Source: CAZTDU01 sp050248795 (GTDB lineage: Bacteria; Pseudomonadota; Gammaproteobacteria; Burkholderiales; SG8-39). From it: a stretch of 64,000 nt of DNA. Below are positions 8,470-15,569 of the stretch, in pieces. Below the pieces are notes generated by a model that was not told where the DNA came from, made no database searches, and was given only the letters and a program-made list of their open reading frames with translations. Each line of letters starts with the position of its first letter. The first letter of the stretch is position 1. Location of the stretch: contig JBFWRS010000014.1 in assembly GCA_050248795.1 (NCBI GenBank), positions 1 to 64,000 of the forward strand, in the 5' to 3' direction. The translations under genes and the position numbers were made by a program.

Positions 8470-8500
8470 ATTATAAACTTAGACAGACTTGTCAATCCCT
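8470..8500. promoter_or_regulatory. Divergent promoter region with candidate GntR operator
   Basis: An AT-rich island between the Bug and GntR genes. On the minus strand TTGACA and TATAAT are separated by 14 bases (shorter than ideal), and TTATAA is self-complementary, so it can serve both directions. Overlapping the minus-strand -35 is the short palindrome GACAGACTTGTC (8482-8493), a plausible binding site for the adjacent GntR/HutC-type regulator. Inference from position; not tested. Confidence 0.45.
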
Positions 8501-8503
8501 TTG

Positions 8504-9229
8504 ATGCCACGCCTGTTCGACCAAAGTGCCAGCCCGCTCTACACGCAGCTTGCGGACGTGATGCGCGAGCGCATCGTCAAGGAGATCTGGCCGGTAGGGG
8601 AACGCATCCCCACGCTGCCTGCGCTGTCGCAGGAGTTCGACGTCGCCTCGATTACCGTGCGCCAGGCGATCCAGCTGCTGAAGAACGAGGGCCTGCTGTC
8701 ACCCGAGCAGGGGCGCGGCACTTTCGTCCGCGCCAAGCCCCCGGTGCACCCGCGCATGCAGATCCAGACCAGCCTGAAGCGGCTCGCCGATCTCTACCGC
8801 ACGCTTGCCCCGCGCCTGGTTCCGCTCGCCGAAGGCACCGCTGTGCCTCGGCTCGACCCGGACGACGGGAAGCTCGCGCCGAAGTACCATTTCCTGCGTC
8901 GCATCCACGCCAGCGAACAACAGTTCAACTCGGTGATTTCGGTCTACCTCGATGAACGCGTCTTCAGGCTGGCGCCGAAGCGCTTTCGCAGCGAGACGGT
9001 GATCCCGGTGCTGATGGACCTGCCGCAGGTCAAGATCGCATCGGCGCGCCAGAGCCTGACCATCGGCACCGCGGGCGCCGAGACCGCACAGGCGCTCAAC
9101 ATCTCGGTCACCGCGCCGGTGGCCGAGGTGCGCCGCGTCTTCTGCGCACCGGACGGCACCGTGCTCTACGTCGGCGACCTTTCATACCGCGGCGACTTCA
9201 TCCGGCTGGACATGAATCTGCTGGCCTGA
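8504..9229 (+). CDS. GntR/HutC-family transcriptional regulator
   Basis: A 241-aa cytoplasmic regulator with an N-terminal winged helix-turn-helix (SQEFDVASITVRQAIQLL; residues about 8-75, including the GRGTFV wing) and a C-terminal UTRA-type ligand domain (about 95-240). HutC-subfamily proteins usually repress a neighbouring catabolic or transport operon until a small effector binds. Here the likely targets are the divergent Bug and sulfatase genes. The ATG at 8504 is preferred; an upstream TTG at 8489 falls inside the candidate operator. No clear Shine-Dalgarno is visible in front of either. Confidence 0.88.
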   Translation: MPRLFDQSASPLYTQLADVMRERIVKEIWPVGERIPTLPALSQEFDVASITVRQAIQLLKNEGLLSPEQGRGTFVRAKPPVHPRMQIQTSLKRLADLYRTLAPRLVPLAEGTAVPRLDPDDGKLAPKYHFLRRIHASEQQFNSVISVYLDERVFRLAPKRFRSETVIPVLMDLPQVKIASARQSLTIGTAGAETAQALNISVTAPVAEVRRVFCAPDGTVLYVGDLSYRGDFIRLDMNLLA

Positions 9230-9295
9230 GTCGCCCGGCGCGTGCTCGACCGGCATCCGCTCGCCATCGTCGCCCGCTTGGTGTAGACAGGCGGC

Positions 9296-10774
9296 ATGAG
9301 CCAGACGAAACGCGACGCGGCGCTCGCGCGCAGCAACCGGCACGAATGGGCGCACGAGGCCGAGGTGTTTCCGGCGTTGATGCGCTACAACCTTGCGCAT
9401 GTCCTCATGCTGGCCGGCAGGGGCGTAATTCCGCCGGCGCCCGGCCGGCGCCTGCTTCGTGCGCTGTCGGCGCTGCGGCGCGCGGGGCTCGCATCGCTGC
9501 GCTACGAGCCTGCGCTGGACGGCCTGCAGCCGAACATAGAGGCGCACCTGGCGCGCCGCATCGGCCCCGAAGCGGCGGGGTGGCTGGCTACGGGGCGCGC
9601 ACGGCAGGAATGCGAGTTCGTCGCCAGGCAGATGCTGGTGCGCGATCGCCTGCTCGGCGTCATCGGTCGAACGCTCAGCCTGCGCGCCGCGCTCGAGGCG
9701 CTGGCGTCCCGCAGCATAGAGCACACCATGCCGTACCACACCTGGGGTCAGCAGGCGGAGCCGGTCACTTTCGGCTACTACCTCGCTGCGGTGGCCGAGG
9801 CGCTGGCCGAAGATGGCACACGGCTGCGCGCGGCGTACCGCTCGATCAACCGTTCGCGCGCAAGTTGCGGCCAGGTGGCGCCGCCGCCGCTGCCGGTCGA
9901 TCGCAGGCAGGTCGGTCGCTGGCTCGGATTTCGCGGTGCAATGGACAATTCGCTGTACGCCTACTCGTCGCTGGACGCCGAGCTCGAGGTGCTCGCCGCA
10001 CTGTCGACGCTGGGTGCGAACCTCGCGCGCTTTGCCGAGAACGTGTTCGTCTGGTGTTCGGTCGAGTTCGGCTTCATGGCATTCGGCGAGGCGTTCTCCG
10101 GTACCAGCTACGCGATGCCGCAGAAGAAGAACCCCTACGCGCTGCGCCAGCTGCGCCCGGTCGCGGCGCGTCTTGCGGCCGCCTGGAGCGAGGTCATGGC
10201 GCTGCATGCCGGCGGCCTGCCGCTGGTGGGCAACGGCCTGATCCACGCACCCAACCGCCTGCTCGATTGCATCGGCCCGCTGGAGGATGCGCTGGCGCTG
10301 CTCGCGCGGGCGCTGCCCACGTTGCGGGTAGACGCTGTTGCGATGCGCGCTGCGTGCGCCGACCATTGGGTGCAGGCGCCGCAACTGGTGTTCTACCTCG
10401 TCCGCGCGCATGCGGTGTCGTTCCGCCAGGCGCACGAAGTAGTGCGTGCGGTAGTGCAGGAGGCGTTGCGCCGCGGCATCAAGCCGTCCGCTGTCGACGC
10501 ACGCATGCTCGAGGTCGCGGCGCTTGGCGTCACCGGGCGCCGGCTGCGCATCGCCAGGCGCAACCTCGAACAGGCACTGGAACCCGAGCTTGCCGTCGCT
10601 ACGCGCAGTGCGGGCGGCCCGGCGCCTCGCGCAGTGCGGCGCCATCTTGCCCTGCTCGGCGCGCGTCGGCGTGCGGACGCAAACTGGCAGGCGGAGGAGG
10701 TGCGCCGGCTGCAGCGTGCCGACGCGGCGCTCGAACAGGCGCTGCGCGCCCGGTCGGGCACCGACCGCCGCTGA
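9296..10774 (+). CDS. Fumarase/aspartase-superfamily lyase (argininosuccinate lyase-like)
   Basis: A 492-aa all-helical lyase. The superfamily signature is clear as GTSYAMPQKKNPYALRQL (consensus GSSxMPxKxNP), which carries the catalytic serine loop. The conserved His region reads YHTWGQQAEPVTFGYYL, close to the argininosuccinate-lyase pattern HTHxQxAQPxT, but the N terminus and the very Arg-rich C terminus diverge from true ArgH. Such enzymes eliminate fumarate or an amine from a succinyl or aspartyl group. No arginine genes are adjacent, so I do not assign argH. AGGCGG lies just before the ATG. It follows the GntR gene by 66 bases and could be co-transcribed with it. Substrate unknown. Confidence 0.75.
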   Translation: MSQTKRDAALARSNRHEWAHEAEVFPALMRYNLAHVLMLAGRGVIPPAPGRRLLRALSALRRAGLASLRYEPALDGLQPNIEAHLARRIGPEAAGWLATGRARQECEFVARQMLVRDRLLGVIGRTLSLRAALEALASRSIEHTMPYHTWGQQAEPVTFGYYLAAVAEALAEDGTRLRAAYRSINRSRASCGQVAPPPLPVDRRQVGRWLGFRGAMDNSLYAYSSLDAELEVLAALSTLGANLARFAENVFVWCSVEFGFMAFGEAFSGTSYAMPQKKNPYALRQLRPVAARLAAAWSEVMALHAGGLPLVGNGLIHAPNRLLDCIGPLEDALALLARALPTLRVDAVAMRAACADHWVQAPQLVFYLVRAHAVSFRQAHEVVRAVVQEALRRGIKPSAVDARMLEVAALGVTGRRLRIARRNLEQALEPELAVATRSAGGPAPRAVRRHLALLGARRRADANWQAEEVRRLQRADAALEQALRARSGTDRR

Positions 10775-10864
10775 AGGATTGCCGCTACCCGACGGAAGTA
10801 CCGTGCAGCAGCGCTGATACTGGCAGGACTTCACTTCGCGTATCCTTGCGCGAGCGCGTCGTCC

Positions 10865-10872
10865 AAGGGGAG
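10865..10872 (+). promoter_or_regulatory. Shine-Dalgarno that points to an ATC start
   Basis: AAGGGGAG lies seven bases before ATC at 10880. The next in-frame conventional start (GTG, 10955) would remove 25 residues that are conserved in the DUF808 family. Confidence 0.6.
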
Positions 10873-10879
10873 ACTGCAA

Positions 10880-11821
10880 ATCGCTGGCGCCAGCCTGATC
10901 GCTCTGATCGACGACATCGCGACGATCCTGGACGACGTCGCGATCCTCACCAAGGTGGCCACGCGCAAGACCGCGGGGGTGCTGGGCGACGACCTTGCGC
11001 TGAACGCGCAGCAGGTGGCGGGCGTGCGCGCGGAGCGCGAATTGCCGGTGGTGTGGGCGGTGGCGAAGGGTTCGTTCGCCAACAAGGCGATCCTGGTGCC
11101 TGCCGCGCTGGCTATCAACGTGGTCGCGTCGTGGGCGGTGACGCCGCTATTGATGATCGGCGGCGCCTTCCTGTGCTTCGAAGGCTTCGAGAAGGTCGCC
11201 CACCGCTTCCTGCACAGCCGCGAGGAGGACGCGGCGCACGAGGCCGGGCTGGTGCGCGCCGTCGCCGATCCCGGCGTCGACCTGGTCGCGCTGGAGAAGG
11301 CGAAGATCAAGGGCGCGATCCGCACGGACTTCATCCTGTCGGCGGAGATCATCGTCATCACCTTGGGCACCGTCGCTGCCGCCAGCTTCACCACGCAGGT
11401 GCTGGTGCTGGCCGGCATCGCGATGCTGATGACAGTCGGCGTGTACGGGCTGGTCGCGGCGATCGTGAAGCTGGACGATGTGGGGCTCGCGCTGTCACGC
11501 CGCGACGGCGCGGGCGGCCCGGCGAGCGTGCAGCGCGCGCTGGGCCGCGGCATCCTGCGTGCCGCGCCATGGCTGATGAAGGCGCTGTCGGTCGCGGGCA
11601 CCGCGGCGATGTTCCTGGTCGGCGGCGGCATCCTGGTGCACGGCATGCCGGTGGTTCACCACGGCATCGAAGCGCTCGCGCAGGCGGCGGGCGGCAACCT
11701 GGGCGAGCTGGTTTCCTTCGTCATGGGCGGCGCCGTCGGCGTGCTTGCGGGGGCACTGGTACTCGCGGCGTGGACGCTTGCGCGCCGTGCCGCCGCGGCG
11801 ATGGGCTACGTCGGCGGCTAG
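10880..11821 (+). CDS. DUF808 (YedI-type) inner-membrane protein
   Basis: A polytopic membrane protein of about 313 aa belonging to DUF808. The N terminus reads (I/M)AGASLIALIDDIATILDD and continues ILTKVATRKTAGVLGDDLA, which matches the conserved start of the family. Hydrophobic segments lie around residues 75-100, 155-200, 235-260 and 275-300. The place of the family's initial Met is taken by ATC at 10880, with AAGGGGAG at ideal spacing. A conventional start at GTG 10955 would cut off the conserved head. The function of the family is not established. It stands alone between the lyase and the convergent dioxygenase gene (10 bases between ends). Confidence 0.8.
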   Translation: MAGASLIALIDDIATILDDVAILTKVATRKTAGVLGDDLALNAQQVAGVRAERELPVVWAVAKGSFANKAILVPAALAINVVASWAVTPLLMIGGAFLCFEGFEKVAHRFLHSREEDAAHEAGLVRAVADPGVDLVALEKAKIKGAIRTDFILSAEIIVITLGTVAAASFTTQVLVLAGIAMLMTVGVYGLVAAIVKLDDVGLALSRRDGAGGPASVQRALGRGILRAAPWLMKALSVAGTAAMFLVGGGILVHGMPVVHHGIEALAQAAGGNLGELVSFVMGGAVGVLAGALVLAAWTLARRAAAAMGYVGG

Positions 11822-11831
11822 CTGCCGCGAT

Positions 11832-12662
11832 TCAGAGCCGCTGCAGCTTGCGGGCTGCGCCCGCGTACAGCACCTCGCGCATCGCGCCAGCGGCACGCGC
11901 ATGGAACGCCACCGCTTCCGGATCGAAGTCCCGGGTCGGCACCGGGGTCGGCGCGAAATGGCCGTGGCGGTCCACGCCGCGCACCAGCGCAGCGCAGTCC
12001 CAGGCACCGACCACCTGCCGCGTGTCAGGCGGCATGAAGTGCATCGACACGCCGATCCTGCGATCCGCCGACAGGTTCGGGCCGGAGCCGTGCGCGAGGC
12101 AATAGTTGTGCAGCGACATCTCGCCGGCGTGCAACGGCATCGCCACCGCACGTGTTTCGTCGATGCCGGCGCTGATCGCCTGGCCGCGGGTCAGCATGTT
12201 GTCCGCGTCGTAGGTGTCTTCGTGCGCAAGCGTCTCGCCGGTGTGCGTGCCCGGCATCACGCGCATGCAGCCGGCCTCCAGGCTCGCCTCCGACAGCGCG
12301 AACCACGCGGTCACCACGTTACGGCTGGACAGGCCCCAGTAGGTGTTGTCCTGGTGCCAGGAGACGAAGCTTTTCGAGCCCGCGTCCTTGATCCAGAAGA
12401 TGGTGCTCCAGCACAGGATGTCCGGGCCGATCAGCTGCTCGATCGGGTCGAGGACGCGCGCATCCCGGATCAGGTCGTCCAGCCACTTGAACAGCAGGTG
12501 CGTGCGGCTGCGCTGCCCGGGTTCGAGCCTGCCGCCCTGCGTGGCCTCGAAGGCCTCGAGCCGTTGCCGCAGCGCGGCAGCCTCGGCCGGCGGCATCACC
12601 GGTACCGGGCTGACGTAGCCGTCCCTGCGAAACTGTGCGATTTGATCGGCGCTCAACTGCAT
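11832..12662 (-). CDS. Phytanoyl-CoA dioxygenase (PhyH)-family Fe(II)/2-oxoglutarate oxygenase
   Basis: A 276-aa non-haem iron oxygenase. The double-stranded beta-helix ligands are visible: HxD as SWHQDNTYWGL, and a distal His in the LHNYCLAHGSGPN segment, followed by the Arg of RRIGVSMHFM that would hold 2-oxoglutarate. The PhyH family hydroxylates varied substrates from fatty acyl-CoA to ectoine. The start at 12662 has a strong GGGAGGAAGG; an ATG at 12734 has none. TATTAT about 25 bases upstream is a plausible -10. No neighbouring gene fixes the substrate. Confidence 0.85.
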   Translation of the reverse strand: MQLSADQIAQFRRDGYVSPVPVMPPAEAAALRQRLEAFEATQGGRLEPGQRSRTHLLFKWLDDLIRDARVLDPIEQLIGPDILCWSTIFWIKDAGSKSFVSWHQDNTYWGLSSRNVVTAWFALSEASLEAGCMRVMPGTHTGETLAHEDTYDADNMLTRGQAISAGIDETRAVAMPLHAGEMSLHNYCLAHGSGPNLSADRRIGVSMHFMPPDTRQVVGAWDCAALVRGVDRHGHFAPTPVPTRDFDPEAVAFHARAAGAMREVLYAGAARKLQRL

Positions 12663-12825
12663 GGCGTTGCCTTCCTCCCGCACGCAATAATACGCAAGCC
12701 CGAGGCCCGGCAGGGATTCGCCGAAGCGCCGCACTGATCGTAATATGCGAGGCTAGGCACGGGAGGCGGGCGCGAGGGCGCCTGGCCTGGTTCGGCGGGA
12801 AGTTCCGACGCAAGGGAGGCGGCCC

Positions 12826-13485
12826 ATGTGGAGCGGGATCGACAATGCGGAACCGATCAGGGGCGGGCAGTTCTCCGCCTACGCCCAGGACGCGCTGCAT
12901 TTCCTGCGCGCCTGTGCGAAAGCGCCGGTGCGCATGGGTGCGCAGCTTCCGAGTGGTCGCGCGCTGGCACGTGCGATGTCAGCCGCGGTCGATCCCCGGT
13001 TGCCCGGCTACGTGGTCGAACTCGGCGCCGGCACCGGCGCCATCACCACGGCGCTGCTCGAGCGCGGCATCGCAGCCGAGCGCCTGATCCTGATCGAGGT
13101 CGATCCGCGGCTCTGCGCGCTGCTGCGGGAGCGCTTTCCGGGCGCGCGCGTGCTCGCGGGCGACGGCTATGAAGCGCCGCGCCTGCTGCGCCGCCTCGGC
13201 CTCGGTCCGATCGCCGCGGTGGTCTCGGGACTGCCGCTGCTGACGCAGAAGCCGGCGCGGCGGCAACGCCTGCTGCTCGGCTTCCTGAGGCTCGGCGTTC
13301 CCGGCAGCGCGTTCGTGCAGTTCACCTATTTCTTCGCGCGTTCGCCGATCGCCATCGGCTCGCGCACGGTCGAGAGCGATGCATCCAGCATCGTCTGGCG
13401 CAACGTCTGGCCGGCGCGCGTGTTCGCGTATCGCCGCCGGCGCGTGCTTCCCGCGCGCGTCGCTCAGCCGCCCGACAGCGCCTGA
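12826..13485 (+). CDS. SAM-dependent methyltransferase of the PmtA/KsgA-like group
   Basis: A class I methyltransferase of 219 aa. The SAM-binding motif I is YVVELGAGTGAITTALL and motif II is LILIEVDPRLCALL; the AAVVSGLPLLTQKP segment corresponds to the catalytic NLPF-like loop of the rRNA dimethylase fold. The layout (N-terminal helix, VELGAGTG, IEVDP, VSGLPL, short C-terminal cap) resembles bacterial phosphatidylethanolamine N-methyltransferases (PmtA), which would give a lipid role at the inner membrane. Lipid versus other substrate is inference. GGGAGG precedes the ATG. Its last 22 bases overlap tail-to-tail with the MoaD-like gene. Confidence 0.75.
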   Translation: MWSGIDNAEPIRGGQFSAYAQDALHFLRACAKAPVRMGAQLPSGRALARAMSAAVDPRLPGYVVELGAGTGAITTALLERGIAAERLILIEVDPRLCALLRERFPGARVLAGDGYEAPRLLRRLGLGPIAAVVSGLPLLTQKPARRQRLLLGFLRLGVPGSAFVQFTYFFARSPIAIGSRTVESDASSIVWRNVWPARVFAYRRRRVLPARVAQPPDSA

Positions 13486-13721
13486 ACGATCACCACTTCG
13501 TCCCGCGCGGCGAGCGCGAGCGCGAGCTCGGCCGCCTGCCGGCCGTTCACGAAGATGCGGATGTGGCGGCGGATCCGCCCCTGCTCGTCGATGATGCGAA
13601 AGCGGATGCCGGGGTACTGGCGCTCGAGATCGTCGAGCACCGCGCCAAGCGTGGCGCCTTCGGCCTGGGCGCGACTGCTCGCCGTGTAGGAGCGCAGCGC
13701 GCCGGGAATGAGTACCTGCAT
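13464..13721 (-). CDS. MoaD/ThiS-family ubiquitin-like sulfur-carrier protein
   Basis: An 85-aa beta-grasp protein ending ALSGG. The C-terminal Gly-Gly is the hallmark of ThiS, MoaD and related sulfur carriers, where the final Gly is adenylated and thiocarboxylated by an E1-like enzyme. Core motifs RFRIIDEQGRIRRHIRIFVN and DEVVIVQALSGG fit MoaD. No moaE, moeB, thiF or thiG is in the window, so the cognate activating enzyme lies elsewhere. It starts 14 bases after the BNR-repeat gene ends and is surely co-transcribed with it. Start at 13721 chosen because it begins directly with the beta-grasp strand (MQVLIPGALR). Confidence 0.8.
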   Translation of the reverse strand: MQVLIPGALRSYTASSRAQAEGATLGAVLDDLERQYPGIRFRIIDEQGRIRRHIRIFVNGRQAAELALALAARDEVVIVQALSGG

Positions 13722-13735
13722 CTGTCGGCGGCGGC

Positions 13736-14902
13736 TTATGGCAGCGTCGCCGCCTCCACGGCATAGATCTCCGGCAGGTGCCGCGCGATGCAACGCCAGT
13801 TTCCGCCTTCGTCGCGGCTCGACCACAGTTCACCGCTGGTGGTGCCGAAGTAGAGGCCGACCGCTTGTGCACTGTCGGCGCACATCGCCTGCCGCTTCAC
13901 GGTCCACCACGCCTGCTTCTGCGGCAGCCCGGCATCCTGCCGCTGCCAGGTCCTGCCGGCGTTGCGGGTGACGTACACGGCGGGCCTGCCGTCCGGACTG
14001 GTGCGCGGCCATACCGTCTGACCGTCCATCGGGAACACCCAGGCGGTGTCGGCATCGCGCGGATGTACCACCAGCGGAAAGCCGATATCGCCTACGCGCT
14101 TGGGCATCGATTTTCCGATGCGCACCCAGGTATCGGACGGCCGATCGATGCGATAGATGCCGCAATGGTTCTGCTGGTACAGGCGGTCGGGTCTGCCCGG
14201 GCAGAGCCGCAGGCAGTGCGGGTCGTGGAAGGTGATGTCGCCGGGGTCGAATCCCTCGACCACCGCCATGCCATCGACCAGCGGCGCAAACGTCCTGCCG
14301 CCATCGGTCGATTCATGTACGCCACCGCCGGACATGGCGAAGTACAGGTGCGCGGGATCGCGCGGATCGACGATGATCGAATGCAGTTTCGGCCCGTCCG
14401 GGGTGCCATCCTGAACCGTACCCATCCACTGCCGGTATTGCGCGTCCTCGTTGATCATCGAAAACGGATCCCAGCTTGCGCCGCCGTCGGCGGACCTGAA
14501 CAGGCCCTGCGGCGAGGTGCCCGCGTACCAGACACCCGGTTCGGACGCGTGCGCCGGCGTGAGCCAGAAGGTATGGTCGACTGCGCGCCCGGATTCTCCG
14601 GGTGCGGCTTTCGCGAAGGCGGGGGGGCGTACCGCCTCCTTCCAGTTGCGCCCGAAATCTGTGGAGCGGAATATCGTCGGGCCGAGGTGCCCGGTCTTCG
14701 CCGCTGCCAGCAGCGTGCGGCCATCCCGCGGGTCGAGCACCAGGTGGCTGATCACGTGGCCAAGGAAGTGCGGGCCATCGGCCCGCCATTCCCTGCGTTT
14801 GTCGTCCGTGCGATACAGCCACGCGCCCTTGCGGGTGGCCACCAGCAGAACGTGGCCGCTGATGCGCTTCGGTGTCGAGATGCCCCTCCTGCGTGTGCTC
14901 AT
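13736..14902 (-). CDS. BNR/sialidase-type beta-propeller protein
   Basis: A 388-aa beta-propeller. Asp-box (BNR) repeats are visible: STDFGRNW, SADGGASW, STDGGRTF, TRNAGRTW and SRDEGGNW, spread along the chain, each followed by a strand. The family is annotated variously as sialidase-like, WD40/YVTN/BNR or photosystem stability factor-like, and its activity is unknown. There is no signal peptide (it begins MSTRRRGISTPKR), so it is probably cytoplasmic, unlike true sialidases. CCGGAGGAT precedes the ATG at 14902. It forms a two-gene unit with a MoaD/ThiS-like protein, which suggests the propeller is a client or partner of that carrier. Confidence 0.8.
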   Translation of the reverse strand: MSTRRRGISTPKRISGHVLLVATRKGAWLYRTDDKRREWRADGPHFLGHVISHLVLDPRDGRTLLAAAKTGHLGPTIFRSTDFGRNWKEAVRPPAFAKAAPGESGRAVDHTFWLTPAHASEPGVWYAGTSPQGLFRSADGGASWDPFSMINEDAQYRQWMGTVQDGTPDGPKLHSIIVDPRDPAHLYFAMSGGGVHESTDGGRTFAPLVDGMAVVEGFDPGDITFHDPHCLRLCPGRPDRLYQQNHCGIYRIDRPSDTWVRIGKSMPKRVGDIGFPLVVHPRDADTAWVFPMDGQTVWPRTSPDGRPAVYVTRNAGRTWQRQDAGLPQKQAWWTVKRQAMCADSAQAVGLYFGTTSGELWSSRDEGGNWRCIARHLPEIYAVEAATLP

Positions 14903-14957
14903 TCGATCCTCCGGGTGTCTGCTGCCTGCGCGACCAGCCGGGATGCTCGCCGCCGGT

Positions 14958-14971
14958 TTGATCCAGGTCAA
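14958..14971. promoter_or_regulatory. FNR/ANR-like box
   Basis: TTGATCCAGGTCAA matches the FNR/ANR consensus TTGAT-N4-ATCAA at nine of ten fixed positions. Its centre is about 40 bases before the host-attachment start codon and about 62 from the divergent BNR gene start, so either could be oxygen-regulated. Sequence match only. Confidence 0.45.
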
Positions 14972-15004
14972 GCCCGGACGCCTGAGCTGTGGGGATCATG
15001 AAGC

Positions 15005-15454
15005 ATGGCCCGGATGTGGATCATTGCTGCCGACAGCACCACGTGCAGGATACTGGTTGCCGACTCGCCAAGCGCTGCGCTCGAGGAGATCGAAGTGCTC
15101 GAGCATCCGGAGGGCCGCATGCATGAGCGGGACCTGGTTTCCGACCAGCCGGGCCGCGCCTTCGACAGCTTTGGCGCGGGGCGGCATGCGATGGAAGTGC
15201 AGGTCAGCCCGAAGCAGCACGAGGCGATGCTGTTCGCCGGGCGCATCGCGGCGCGCCTGGAGGCCGCGCGCGTGAAGCACGACTTCGACACGCTCTCGAT
15301 CGTCGCGGCGCCGCGCTTCCTCGGCCTGCTGCGGGACAAGCTGAATCCGCACCTGCGCGCCCTGGTGCGGTACGAAGTGGACAAGAACCCGCGCCGCCTC
15401 AAGGCCGACGCGATTCGCAAGCAGCTGCCGCAAAGGCTGTTTCGCGCCGGCTAG
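15005..15454 (+). CDS. Host-attachment-family protein
   Basis: A 149-aa cytoplasmic protein of the 'host attachment protein' family, named from Agrobacterium attachment loci but widespread in free-living proteobacteria and of uncertain biochemical role. Family features seen are the N-terminal WIIAADSTTCRILVAD strand, HERDLVSDQPGRAFDS, and C-terminal FDTLSIVAAPRFLGLLRDKL. This is the RNase-H-like nucleotide-handling fold also seen in translation-rescue release-factor relatives. It is monocistronic, with an FNR-like box about 40 bases upstream, which suggests expression under low oxygen. Confidence 0.8.
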   Translation: MARMWIIAADSTTCRILVADSPSAALEEIEVLEHPEGRMHERDLVSDQPGRAFDSFGAGRHAMEVQVSPKQHEAMLFAGRIAARLEAARVKHDFDTLSIVAAPRFLGLLRDKLNPHLRALVRYEVDKNPRRLKADAIRKQLPQRLFRAG

Positions 15455-15494
15455 GCCGTCGCGCGCAATCTCCGCACGATCGTCCTGATGCTAT

Positions 15495-15519
15495 CGGCTA
15501 TCCTACGGCGGGGTAGCCG
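15495..15519. terminator. Hairpin after the host-attachment gene
   Basis: CGGCTATCC pairs with GGGTAGCCG (nine pairs, one G-T) around a seven-base loop, about 40 bases after the stop. No U-run follows, so it is either a weak or Rho-assisted terminator or a structure in the next gene's leader. Confidence 0.35.
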
Positions 15520-15569
15520 CAGCGCTCACGCGCGTGCCGGTTGAGATACACCGATCATCGGGAGCGGAC

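Noticed and set aside
9296..10774. Naming the lyase argH
   Set aside because: The signature loop fits the superfamily, but the His region and C terminus diverge and no arginine genes are near.
9346..12105. A 919-codon plus-strand open frame
   Set aside because: Out-of-frame shadow across the lyase and DUF808 genes, with Arg/Ala-rich low-information sequence.
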